A DNA stretch of 64,000 nt from Mucor racemosus (Eukaryota; Mucoromycota; Mucoromycetes; Mucorales; Mucoraceae). Within the stretch, counting starts at the first letter, position 1. Each line of letters begins with the position of its first letter. The position numbers were made by a program, and so were the translations under genes. The notes beneath the pieces were generated by a model that was not told the DNA's origin, searched no databases, and worked only from the letters and a program-made list of their open reading frames with translations. The stretch is taken from the NCBI GenBank assembly GCA_027405735.1, contig JAPEHQ010000010.1:992001-1056000 (forward strand), read 5' to 3'. This document shows positions 33,331-45,392 of this stretch, piece by piece.

Positions 33331-35104
33331 TTTTTTATAACTTTAACAATTTGGAAATTTTTCGCATTTTCTTACAAAAGTATCGGTAGGAATCAGGCAA
33401 CCAAGTTTTTTTGGGGTAACATTGGCTGTTAAAAGCGAATCTGCAATTCATTTTACTGTACCTATTAATTTCGCCGAGATTTTTATGATACAAATTTTAC
33501 TGGAGTTTAGTACATGTGCCTATGGCAACCCTTAATTTTATTATAAAGTCTTACTTGAACACATAATAAAAGTTGTTAATCAATTTATTCCACACACTTT
33601 GATATATAATTCTAAATGCCAAGTCTAGTTCCAACAATTTTAGTGAGCAAAATAAACTAAAAAACGTGAGTATTTGTACTGGTGATCAATTTTAACAGAA
33701 ACTTTCTTTCAAAAACAGCACCCATCCATTCAACATTGTCCTGGACACTAATTTTATCAAATGAAGTAAGGATGGTCGTTATAGTGATTGTTTCATAAAT
33801 TTAAACAATGCAGACAAAAAATTAATATTTTTTTCTGAAATAAAAAATGCTGAATAGCTTTTTGTTAGATCTATCTTGTAATTACAGAAACAACAATGCC
33901 TCCATTATAAAGTTTAAATTTTACAATCAATAGTGGTTACTTTTTGGCCAATGTTTGGTTAGTGTTAGGTTAATTTATTTGTTATATTCTGGTATTAATC
34001 TTTATTTCAGATAGACATTTATTCCAGAAAGGGAGGTGCCTTCATTTCCTTATCTTTACAGTAACTCGGGGAGGCTAAAATTTTACGATTCCGTAGATAA
34101 ACTCTAGACGTATCTACCATTTCAACAGAAGCTTATTTGAATTAGTATTCATACAGATTGTGTTTTTAATTTTTTTTAATAAAAGCGCCTACTATGATTT
34201 ACTAGAAGATTGATAGTATTCTGAAGGTAACAAAAATGTTTCATCATTTAAGATAAAAAGGAACTTTTCAAAGTAAATTACAAACAAAAACTGAAGATTC
34301 TTTATTAATAATTATTCATGTCTTTATAATATACGGTATATACAAAATCTATAAGAAGGTTTTCATACATTATGACTAATCTAATAATCAGACCATATAT
34401 GTATCAATCACAAATGTTTCCTAGCACAACATTTTGGTCCCACGTAATGATTTATGAGGAAACTTATTATTGTACATATTTTAGCATGTTCCTTATAAAA
34501 GAACTATCAATACAAAAAGAGTCATTATCTTAACAAGAACATGTGTAATAAGTAAAACAGTGTAACAATCTATAAGTAAACTTTGATGATGATTTTTTTG
34601 ACACACTGTAAGAATGTCATCAAATAAATGCCAGAACGTTTATTTCACAACACTCATTAGTATCCGCAATAGTTTGAAGAACCTCCTTCATAAAAGGATC
34701 TGCTCTTCTACTGCCAATTGGATGTCTCCATTTCTATACTGTATGTTATATTAAACAAATTCTCGATAGGCTCTGTGCTCTGTCTTGTTAAAATTGACAA
34801 TCTTAAAAATTCAATGACTATCTTGATATCTAAGCCTAATGAAGCCCGTCAAATCTTGAAAACAATTGAAAAAACCGTACTTGCTTGCTACAAAAAAAAA
34901 ACTTTACCAATATTAATCAAATAATAAAAGTCTTCATAATGTTAAGTAAACATGCAAGACCGCAAAATCAAAAAAAAACATACAAGTTATGCATAATATT
35001 ATTACCCAATGATGACCCCCCTTCCTCAGTACTTCCCTCGGCAAACCTAAAGGCAATCGGCCCGATATGTAGTCTATGTCGGTTTTCGAGGATATTAAAC
35101 AACC
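33331..35104. other. Gene-free stretch right of the gypsy element
   Basis: No gene is visible. It contains repeat E copy 2 (33680-33815) and a weak open frame at 34718-34924 with no recognisable motif. The GC-richer patch near 35007-35060 is not in a maintained frame. Confidence 0.45.
33680..33815 (+). repeat. Dispersed repeat E, copy 2
   Basis: Direct repeat of 26030-26175. Shared anchors are TTTTAACAGA, CCATTCAACATTGTCCTGG, AAGGATGG and TTTCATAAATTTAAACAATG. Confidence 0.75.
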
Positions 35105-35310
35105 AATTTTGAAGCCAATTCCATTTCTAACTCATACTGAAATGTAATTCTTATAAATAGTCTTTTAAACCAAGACCTAGAAGCTCTTGGTTCTTTCTTT
35201 TACCATTAGTTTTTTTAATAATAAAGCCTACGTTCTCCATGATAAATGTTACTAGTCTCCATTATTATTCTTTCTATAAATAAGATTGTATGTATCCATA
35301 AACTCTCAGT
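35105..35310 (-). repeat. Dispersed repeat D, copy 2
   Basis: Reverse-complement relative of 16540-16760: TCTTTCTATAAATAAGATTG and GTATGTATCCATAAACTCTC mirror the start of that copy, and CCAATTCCATTTCTAA mirrors its end. Confidence 0.75.
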
Positions 35311-35939
35311 CTATTTATTTGTGAAATTATCCCTTTAACGTTAGTACCCTTTTTTTATACGCACTCTATGCGAAATTGGAAGTTATTAGGATTGAAATTC
35401 GCCGATATAGGGTTTTTGTTGTCGGTTTTTTACGGTCGTAAAAAGCCAAGCAGCCAAATTGAAATAGAAATTTATAGTATTCACGATATAGATCCAACTG
35501 AAAGCTACTCTGCATTTTTGTTTCAATGAAAAATATTGATTTTTTGCCGAGATAATCAAAATAATAGTTCAAATTACCGCTTATTGTAAATCCTATGATG
35601 ACTGAGTCTGAGGATTGATTTGCCAAACCGATCAGAAAATGATCAAAAAAACAAATTCATTTAATGGCTCATGAATTTCAAAATTGAATTATTGTACTAA
35701 ATGTTTTTTGTATCGTTTTGGATTTTGTATCCGCCTAAAAAAGTTAAAATAAATGTTTCGTATTAAATTTTGCGTAAAATGCAATTGAAATTTTGGAGGT
35801 TTTCTGATGATACACATCACTTTTTATAAACATATTTCAAATATAAGTAATATACATGATGCGCAAAAGAATTATCTCTCGATCGAGCTATTTCAGAATC
35901 TTCTAGGATTCTAGCTACATTTTTCGTAGAGAAAGCGAG

Positions 35940-36560
35940 ATTTTTTCATTTTTTTTTCAAATTCAGAATTTGGGATGAGGATATAGGGGAAAAATTGAAG
36001 CTAGAAGCAAATGTATCTTTTTGTAAATATTTTTGAGGATATCCACGAGAAATTAATATTTTGGAAAGAACTAAATTGGTTTCGATGGAGGTCAACGAAG
36101 TCGATGAAATAAATGTGAACGAAATACTGCTCAATTTAACGGATATTCTGAAATCTGCTACAAAAGGGTCAAAAAATGAAATAAAAAAAACATGCGTAGA
36201 ATTTCTTTATATTTAAATATGTTATAGGGTACTTTAAAACAAGTAAGTTTTATTATTAGAAAATGTTAGTGTAGCTTAATGTTCTGCAGAGATATTAAGG
36301 TTCAAAATTTTAACTTCTTGGCTGTGAAATACCAGTAAGAATCTGAAACATTAGTACTAAAAAAATTATACCAACTGCCAGAGATAGGATATTTCAGGAT
36401 ACGCGTTTTTGGATTAAAATTGGACGTTTCAGGTACATTGGCATATAATTTTTTCTTAGTGTTATTTAGTGAAAAAAAAAGCTAGGCAGGGATGAAAAGT
36501 GGGACCCAGTTTTTAAAGAAAAAATCAGTGATTTTTACGTGATTTTGAGACTTTTGTGAA
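35940..36560 (+). repeat. Diverged relative of the palindromic element arm, copy 1
   Basis: The segment follows the arm sequence for a few hundred bases: GAGGATATCCACGAGAAATTA, AATATTTTGGAAAGAACTAA, CAATTTAACGGATATTCTGA, AAACAAGTAAGTTTTATTAT and GCAGAGATATTAAGG. It then continues into sequence shared in reverse with about 47800-48290 (TATACCAACTGCCAGAGATA and GTACATTGGCATATAATTT against the reverse of the latter). It is not palindromic here. This appears to be an older family member without the inverted duplication. Confidence 0.7.
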
Positions 36561-38034
36561 GCATATAATAAATTTATAAATAGGTAGTGAAATTCGACGA
36601 ATTCATATCTATTCAGCAGCATTAAAGGTATATCTTAAAAAGTATTTAGTAAGGGATTAGCTATAGAAGTTAGGGTACGCTCGATTTTGAAGGCTGAAAA
36701 CTATGAAAAAATCAATTTTTAGAAAATTCAAATTTTACTCCTCGAGCAGGTATCTCGTACCTCTGTTCTTGATGATTAATGTCTCTATATATACCGATGC
36801 AAATGTCCTCAATTTTTTTTTAGAGAGATGCGTAAACAAGTTAAATGGAAATTTAAAGTAACAGTCATTATGAGTTGCTATGGCAAATCTAGTTCGAAAC
36901 CCACCTTTTTAGGACATGGCCCATTTTTCAGTGCCTGTTTTATATATGCCTGTAAAGATGGATTAAATCAACCAAGTGCTAAATATACACAATATAAAAA
37001 TTATCAATGAAGCAGTAATTCGAAGCAGTTGCAAATCAATGATGAAAAATTATTTACGCATACATAGAGGAGTGAATTGATAGAATGATTGCATGTTATA
37101 GATTTTGTAGGATGAAAATATAAATTCAGAATTGAGCACTGATTTGCACACCATTGTATGGTGTCTCCAAATTATTCTGAATGGCACTGATTTGTTGTCT
37201 CAACTTGTATTCGCTTATTCAGGATATATTGCAGCATGCATGCATTCTAATATAGTGGGAAAAAACTTTTTAAAAAACTTGTCAAATGTGTTATAAGACA
37301 CGATAAACTTGTATATACTGCCATCTGGAACACTATCTTTCACGTTTCCTCCTTTTATTTTACGATACAGAAGCATAAACAACAGCTGACACTAAAACCG
37401 CATGCCCTAAATATGTCCCTAGACACGATTTTTCAACTGCCACGTTATTATACATTTAGTCAGTATTAAAAGTTTTACCAATGCATGCTTTGAGAAGAAA
37501 ACTTTGAGAAAAAAATAGTGGCTATCATACATGAATGCATGTCTATAAGTATATGCAATGCATTTGGTAATCCTGGATAAAAACATGTGTTTTTGCTCAG
37601 CATAGTTTTGTTCATTTATGTGCAGCAGATGTTTGTGCCTTAATGAGAATATACACGAAAATAAACAGAATATAGGATTATCATCGATCTATTTTGTTCA
37701 ATAGCTAGATCTATAAATAGTATTTATGTTTTATATTTCTGTTTTGATTTGTCAATTTGTTATAATTGCTACCAACAGAACCATAATAGCGAAATGCAAA
37801 TAATGGTTGCAACTTTCTCAAGATTTTTTTCATGCCGCCAAGTAGCTAGGAAAGACCAGTAAAAAATACGAAAAAAGCAATTACTATATTCATTTTGATA
37901 TGGTATTTATTTTTCGCAAATTATTTTTAAATTATAGTCTTTTCCAACAACATTTTATTGAAAGGTATGCTTTTTATGGTCAATAATGCAAAAAATTTGA
38001 GTTCCGTCATGGCTTTGAGCGAAAGGGATAGCGT
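36561..38034. other. Intergenic, no gene seen
   Basis: AT-rich sequence with no maintained frame beyond 60 codons that I can recognise. It lies downstream of the methyltransferase gene, whose stop is at 38035-38037. Confidence 0.5.
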
Positions 38035-38863
38035 TTATGCATCTGTTGTAGTAGTGTTGCTTTTAGCCTTTTGTAAATCTTGTAATTGTTGTTGGTTTAA
38101 AGGCTTTCTCGTCACGCTGAACAAATGTAATTTATCTCTTTTATAATCGTTCATTTTTGGGTCTTCAGTTATATCCTTAAAGATGAACTTCTTTTTGGCA
38201 GCTTGAAAGAAAAGTTTATCGGCATTTCTTCTCTTTTTGTAGGTCAGATAAATGACAGAAGATTCCTTGTTAGTCAAGGCAAAGAAAGTCTCTAATAAAG
38301 GTATGAATGCTACTTCAAGATAGATGCAATCAGAGGCTAATATCACGTCTGCATCCAAAACTTGGGAGAGGTTGGGAATTTCTTCTCCCCAGTTCAATAT
38401 ATCTGCAGTTACGGAATGATCAAGACGATTGAGTTTAATATTTTCTTGCATTAAATCCATCATTGGTCTATATACAAGAATATAGCGTTAGAATTCACTT
38501 CAAATCAATTCAAGCGAGATCTTACAATTGATCTGTTATCACCATCTGTTTAATTTCAGGACAAATTTTAGCAACGGCTAATCCAACCAAACCAGTGCCA
38601 GATCCAATTTCAACAATCTTTTGATTTTTAAACAATGTTCCATTAGATTGAACGTTTTTCCAAATGAAATAATCAATCATGACGTTTGCACATTTCCAAA
38701 TTTTGCCACCACACCCTCCACTCATATCTTGAGCAAGTAAAATAGGATCAGATAAACCATCAAATGCAACACTTCCAGTATGTGCTTTTACTTCTTGTTC
38801 TCTTTCAGTAATGTAATCAAATTTATCAAATATTGATACTGGTTGTTCAATTATCGAAGGCAT
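38035..38863 (-). CDS. EFM6: Protein-lysine N-methyltransferase, EFM6/METTL21 type
   Basis: Two exons on the minus strand: 38863-38526 and 38467-38035, giving 256 aa. Members are S-adenosylmethionine-dependent seven-beta-strand methyltransferases; yeast EFM6 modifies a lysine of elongation factor eEF1A. Visible motifs are KIWKCANVMIDYF in front of the fold, the SAM-binding loop EIGSGTG at residues 85-91, then ASDCIYLE (the post-II motif), and LTYKKRRNADKLFF near the end, which is characteristic of this branch. The intron (38525-38468) interrupts the TDQLP region in phase. The length fits the family. EFM6 is favoured over other METTL21-like branches because of the LTYKKRR motif, but the exact substrate is inferred. 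Confidence 0.85.
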
Positions 38864-40340
38864 TTCGGGTGTTTTTTTAATTTAATGAATAAAAAAAAAA
38901 GTTCAATAGAGAGATATAGAGTTATCAGTGGATATTCCTCAATCCCTCCTCCATTGAGTATTGCCTTTCTCTTTGATAATGCAAAGCAGTCCTTGATTGC
39001 CTTCTCAATTAAGCTCTGCGGGTATTTAAGAGGGAGGCTGAAGGGATTGACAGATGTGAACCAATGGCCACTCAAACAATACCACAAAAAGTGAGTTCGA
39101 TACCTTCACATATTGTGAATAAGATTTACTTTAAAGCTAACTTCTTGGAAACATGCTATAAACGTTACATATGGATTAATTTAATTCCGTAATCAAAACA
39201 AGTTTAAACAAGATGTGTTTCTGATTCTATTTATTAGTTCATCTTCAAGTGATTCTTAGCGGGCCTCTAAAATTAGGAGTTACCAAAAGAGGTAATTAAT
39301 TCGCTAAAACAAATGAAAAAATGACAGATTCAGGTACCATGTCAAATCAAATGCCTAAAATAGTATATGGTTTTTATTCAAGTTGTATTTCGTATAAATC
39401 ATTTGTGTTTTGAATTAAATTAATCTGGTATGTATACAGGTTTTTTTTTCGTACAATGAAATTATTAGGGTTTCATTTGGTTTTGTTTACTCCTGTTTAT
39501 GAGAATTCATGCGCCCCTTAACTATCCGAAAATATATGTATAAATGCATTGTTACACTGGAAACAGGAGCGAAAAAGCTGTTTTTCTGGCTGCAATGTTA
39601 TTATTATCAGCGGTGCAACCAATATATATAAATAAAAAGATGCTGCTCTATTTATATAAAGCAGTTATATCATGCTTATATACATATGCGCAATCATTAA
39701 CAACGATGGCCCGTGCATAAATGCTTCAACTTGGGCTTCAAAAGTACGATATATATAGAAGGAATTTGATGTTGCAATTTCGTTAAATGTCCCTGTATAT
39801 ATGACACTGTCAAGGTACACGCGAAGCAGGAGTCAAAACAATTGTACATTTAGTTATTATTATCCATCGCCGTATTATTTCATGTGAAACAATGTGTTGC
39901 AGCAGTTATAAATAATATTGATCTTTATATAGAATCGATGAAACCTGGATAGCATTTGTACACTGTTATACATTATATATAATGTTTGTTATTTATATTC
40001 ATCAGATTATAATATAGTTTATTGTTTCATAGAGTTTGTGCACGCATAAAATAATGTTTTTTTTTTATCAAGAAATGATAATAGATTATTAAGGAAAGAA
40101 TATATAACCGATAATTTTGTATATATATATGTATATGTACGAATATGCATTGGTGTAAATAATAAGATAGTTCTAGTAAAGGATTGTCATTAGAAAAAAA
40201 AGATACAGATAATGAGAGCGCGAATGAGAGAGACAAGAGGGTTTGTGTGCCAATGAGTAGGATTGGTTTTAAGGAACGGAAGGGTGTATAAGCGGTGCAT
40301 AAGTGGGTATATGTGGTAAATGAATGGTATCTGTCAATGC
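38864..40340. other. Intergenic upstream of the methyltransferase gene
   Basis: The promoter of the methyltransferase lies at the left edge. The rest has TATA-rich stretches (for example around 39620-39660 and 40110-40140) and no supportable gene. Confidence 0.5.
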
Positions 40341-40573
40341 AGATGCGCTTAATTAGAGGCATGTAAATGCGAGTGATTGATAGTAGATGGACAACAAAAC
40401 ACACACTTTTTGAAAAAGTCTTTTAATGTAAATCTAAAAGAAAGTTGATAAATTGCATTTGTTGTTGGATTTGGTGGATTTGGTGGATTTGGAGGAGGAG
40501 GTCTTGGAGGTAGTGGAGGTCGAGGCTTTCTCCAGTTTTTTTTATTGATTTGTTTACTGTTATTTGATCGCAT

Positions 40574-40615
<42 letters not shown>

Positions 40616-42547
40616 ATATATTTCTATTCAATTAATTGCTAATAGTAAAATAAAAAACAATTGCTTACATGATTGCCGATCTTTTTTTCTTTTTTTTGAT
40701 TGATTTTCCCGGGAAAACTAACTTGGTTGTTGAATTTTTTTGTAATAAAAGTAGAATATGTAAATGTTAATATCATCAATGATGAAATGCCCGCGTTTTT
40801 TTTTTTCTTTTTTTTTTTTGCTTTTACAAAAAGAGTAGAAAAAAAAACTTTGATTTTAATAATTAAATCCAAATGTTGTTGATCATCCAAAAAGTACAAG
40901 AAGGGTCCAACAATATAAAAGATGATATAGCGAAAAAAGAACAAAAAAACTAACATATCGGTTTGGTAAAATATATGGGTTTTTTATATTAAATCAAGAA
41001 AAATTAATAGGAGTAACATTTGCGAATTTTCTTTATTATAAAAATGTTACTTCCAAAGCATGTTATTCTGTACATGAGTTTTTTTTTTTTTTTTTTTTTT
41101 TTATCCATATGATTATTTACCAGATGGATTAAAATGGTTTTTTTTTTTATATCACATTTTCATTCAAATTCAACTTTATAGAAACAAAAATTGTTGTAAA
41201 GTTCATCCCGTTTTATAAAATAATGTAAGGGAACTACTATATATTATTTTTAAGTTTACAAACATAACACTGTCAGTAATAATTCGAGAAATGTAAAAAA
41301 CCTTCGATCAAAGTATAAATTTATAAATTTATTATATTAATTTCAAACGTTAAGGAGCAGAAAATAATCAGAGTTGTTTATTTGAGAAAACGTGAGTTTT
41401 TTTTTTTTTTTTTTTTTTTTGCATTAAATACTAAAATATCACAATTGTAAGCTATCCAAAGCACTATTATCAAAAATAGCATCATCATCGTCATCATCAG
41501 ATTATCAACATTATTGGTATACTTCATACATTTACAAATAAAAATACCATAAAAAAGGGAGGCCGCATGGGAACTCGGGAATGGATTTTTTCATGTATTC
41601 TTCTATATTCTCCTATGTAAAAATGCAGTATGTCTCGTTTCGCTATAAATGGACTATAACCGAGAGTCGTTAGTTTGATCGCAGGCATAGGAGCATCAAA
41701 ATGACAGGGATTTTTTTGTTCTTTATTAAACTTCAAATCGATTAAAAGGTATATGCTTGTTATGTACGAACGTGCATAGGTTAGTCATATATGAAAGGAA
41801 ATAATGTACGTTAATGAAATGACTACTTCAATGTTGTGTACATGTCTATTTTTTTTTTTTTTTTTTTACATATTTCATCTTTTAATATATATAATGCAAA
41901 CAATTAGAACATGATGCTAGAACATGGGCATCAGGATTTGTTAATTCAATGGCCGAAAGGTCATTTTGTATTTGCATAGTAGAAATTATCTGTAAATCAG
42001 TATGCTTGTGGCAATATAAATACGCATAAACATCGGATCAAGAAAGAAATACATTTTTAATGTAGATATGATGAAATTATAGATACAACTATGCTATGCT
42101 TTTAAATGAGCCACATCTTGAAGCCTACTTTTTGAATGCCATGAGTTTTTAATGCATGATATCAATTACCAGCGCATTTGAATCTAAGGCCCCTCGATAG
42201 ACTAAAAACAACTTGGTCTACGATTATTTCACTTTACCCGCAATATGATAGAACCTAAATTCTCTCTACACATTCTACCGATCAACGATTGAAATGTATT
42301 TTTCGTTTCGTAAGGGAAATCAAGGAGATCAATATATTAGAATCAAACGTTTTCTTTGTCATTTAGAAGAAAGGAGTGGCATCATAAATTATACAATGAA
42401 TTATATTTGTAAAATATGAAATATTTAAGAGTCTCAGAAGAATCAGCATATATATTTATTCATATATAATTGATAAGGGGAGGGGGGGGGTAAGAAAAAG
42501 AAGAATATACGATGATGGGGGTATCACGAAAAAAAAATGATATATAA
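40341..42547. other. Intergenic with long homopolymer tracts and a GGA/TTTGG microsatellite
   Basis: T tracts of roughly 20-40 nt occur at about 40575-40614, 41079-41102, 41399-41420 and 41851-41868, and shorter ones at 40798-40820. A purine-rich repeat of GGATTTGGT and GGAGG words lies at about 40467-40522; read on the minus strand it gives a short proline-rich frame, but no flanking exons or domains support a gene. Nothing else is recognised. Confidence 0.5.
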
Positions 42548-44988
42548 TTATTGATGAAGAGAAGGGGTGGTGCTACTATTATTCACCATATCCTTCTCAA
42601 TCGTTTCAATTGCATCAGATACTTTTCTGAATAAATTAACTTGGCCAACAATATCTAATAAGCCTGATTTTCTAAATAATGCCATTGGCTTTTCTCTTAA
42701 TCTTACAAAGTATACTTTAACATCTCTTGCATGATAGGCTTCAACAATTTCATAGAGGATTTGAACGGCACTATCAATGGAAAATTAGTCGACATATTTA
42801 TAGAATATTTGTAATAGTAATAATTTACCTAGCATCAATAGTTGGCATATTATCAACATCGAAAATCATATATGAAAGACCACCTAAACGAGGACTTTCA
42901 GAAGGATGAATCGACATATCGCCAAATTGTTCTAATCTACGTAATCTATCTTTAAGTTGACCAGTATTTGCGAAAAAGAGGGGTTCATCAATACGAACAA
43001 TGAGAACATCTTCAAGATGTTCCACTACGTCGGGGTCATCCTGAATAGGTCTAAATTTATTGTTTGTACCCTTAACTCGTCCCTAAAGGTAATAAGTAAT
43101 TAATAATTTATTTTATGAAAACACTTGATTCTTTTTTTCTTCCTTACCATGATAGATATGCGGGGGTAACTTGTTTCCTTGATTGTTAGGAGAAGAGACA
43201 GCGTAACAGCGAGTAATGTACCAAATTCAAGAGAAATAACGATGGTAGCAAAAAACGTAATCAACAATAAACCTAAATCTCTCCAAGCACCAATTTTAAA
43301 TATAAAATGAAGATCTTCTGGTAATTCACCCAATAAAGACAAGACAGCAACAAAAATAATTGAAGACAATACACATTTAGGTAAATAGTAAAAGTACGGC
43401 AATAAAAAGAAGATAGCAAATAAAGCAACTACACCAGCAATCAAACATGCCATTTGAGTTCGTGCGCCAGCTTTATCATTAATTTTACTACGTGCTACCT
43501 ATACAAACAAAAAATAAGGGGTATAAATATATAACATTTTTTGTCAACTCATGTCAATATAACTTACTGATCCAAATGCAGGAATACCTTGAAAAAGGCC
43601 ACTAACCATATTTGCTGCTCCTAATGCAACAAGCTCTCTATTTGCACTCACAGAATAATTATGCTTACTACTGTAAGTTTTAGCAATAACCACAGATTCA
43701 ACAAAACCAATGATTGCAATCATTGCAGCCGTAACCAACAAATCTTTCATGTGTTTATTTTCTGGGAAGGCTGGAATTGAAGGTAGTGGAATCCCTTTAC
43801 CTTCGATTGTACCAAGGATTGCTAATCCCTTATTTTCCCAATCACAAAAATAAGTAAGGAGTGTTGACACAACTACAACCAACAAAACCTCTGGTAACAA
43901 TTGGACCCATCTAAATCTTGTTAATTTGGATTTAGTAACACGAGCCATCATCAAAAATGCTACAGAGACCGCGGAGACAGATGTGGTTAAAACGTGAGAA
44001 TATCGGATACTCTTAATCAAGAACAAAAGGCGAGCAATGGAACTAGAGGCTTCGGTAATACCATTTTCTTCGCTAAGATGAACAAGTCCCAATAAGATGA
44101 TACCTTGTTGAAGAGCAACGACTAAACCAACACCAGAGATGAAACCACGCAAAAGAGCACGACTCATTAGACTATCTAAAAAGCCTAATCTAAAGATACC
44201 CAACAAGAATGTAAAGATACCTACAAAGATAGTCATCAAACAAGCCCAAGCTAAAGCGTCCACATGATTTTCTTCATCACCATGGTTAATTTGAGCGATA
44301 GAAGATCCAACCAACAAAGATAAAGTAGCTTCGGGCCCAACAGACATTTGTCTATATTTTTTTTTTAGAGGTCAGTTGATTTCAACAAATGTTTATATGT
44401 TTATATGTACCTAGACATGCCAAAAACAGCATAGGTTATAGCTGGAAATGCAATAGCATATAAACCATGGACAGCTTCTAACTTACAAAGAGCAGTAGCG
44501 TAAGACAAACCTTGTGGGATCAATAGACAAGATAGAGTGATCCCGGCAATAACATCGCCCAATAACAAATGAAAGTTATAGAGAGGCAACCATTGTAAAA
44601 TAGGAAGATAATATTTCGATCTAACTTTGAATGTGCTCCATTTATCTTTTGGAGAGTTATTATTTATACGAGCCGAAGGCACTATTAATAGGGTTAGACA
44701 AGAGTTTTATAATCACGATTTCGAAACATACAAGGGGAAGCGGTCATATATCTTGGGAAATTATGTTGATCTAGGCCCAAAAGTAACGATTGACGTTCAT
44801 TTACAATAAGATCGGGAGGTAAATAATCATCATGATGTTCATCATCACTACTGTCTTCGAGATGAATTGTAGTTGAATGAGCCTCTATTGTAACATATGC
44901 ATTGTTATATTTCCATGACAGGATACTGTAGGCTCAAATACTTACCAACACTGTTCGTTGGGCTCCTTTCTTTTGCAGATTTCTTCAT
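42548..44988 (-). CDS. SulP/SLC26-family sulfate permease with STAS domain
   Basis: Seven exons on the minus strand: 44988-44946, 44884-44732, 44681-44411, 44351-43568, 43498-43148, 43082-42829 and 42770-42548, giving 692 aa. SulP proteins are plasma-membrane anion transporters, in fungi mostly proton-coupled sulfate uptake systems. The soluble N terminus is short and acidic. The membrane domain starts near LPLYNFHLLLGDVIAGITLS with the signature IPQGLSYATALCKLEAVHGLY, continues through MSVGPEATLSLLVG, and ends near the YPRI segment. The C-terminal cytoplasmic STAS domain is clear (VLIVRIDEPLFFANTGQLKD, then LSYMIFDVDNMPTIDA). All phases close. At 692 aa it is shorter than the yeast SUL1/SUL2 proteins. 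Substrate specificity for sulfate is inferred from the family. It diverges from the CDC4-like gene 404 bp away. Confidence 0.92.
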
Positions 44989-45392
44989 TTTTTAAATTCG
45001 GGAAAAAGATGGAAGAGAAAGAAAGATAAAACGACTAAAAAAGAAACTTTTCATCCTTCTTTATAGGCATCAAATAAACGCTGAACATTTTACATATTAC
45101 ACACACAATAATCATCCGGCGCTTGAATGCTTAATCAAGATAGTAATATTACAAACACTAAATGACGAAACATTTATAGGCTACTCCGGGGAAAAACGAT
45201 TCGTGCATTTTTATGTGTGAGTGTGTCCAAATGCTCATTTTATGTGAATCCTTGTATTTGGGTTGTATGTAATAATTATACAAGTGTATAATGCGTGAAT
45301 GTGTGCGTGAGAGTGCGTGAGAGTGTGTTTATCTCCTTTCTTTTCCCCTTTTATATATTTACATATACAATTTCATTATACTTGTAAAATAA
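44989..45392. promoter_or_regulatory. Divergent promoter region between the sulfate permease and CDC4-like genes
   Basis: The 404 bp between the two start codons contains a GT-rich patch (GTGTGAGTGTGTCC, GTGTGCGTGAGAGTGCGTGA) at about 45216-45328, a pyrimidine tract and TATATATTTACATATA just before the 45393 ATG. No factor can be named. Confidence 0.4.

Noticed and set aside
40349..40573. Minus-strand proline-rich ORF as a small gene
   Set aside because: The proline run comes from a microsatellite, the rest lacks a motif, and no exons with matching phase were found nearby.
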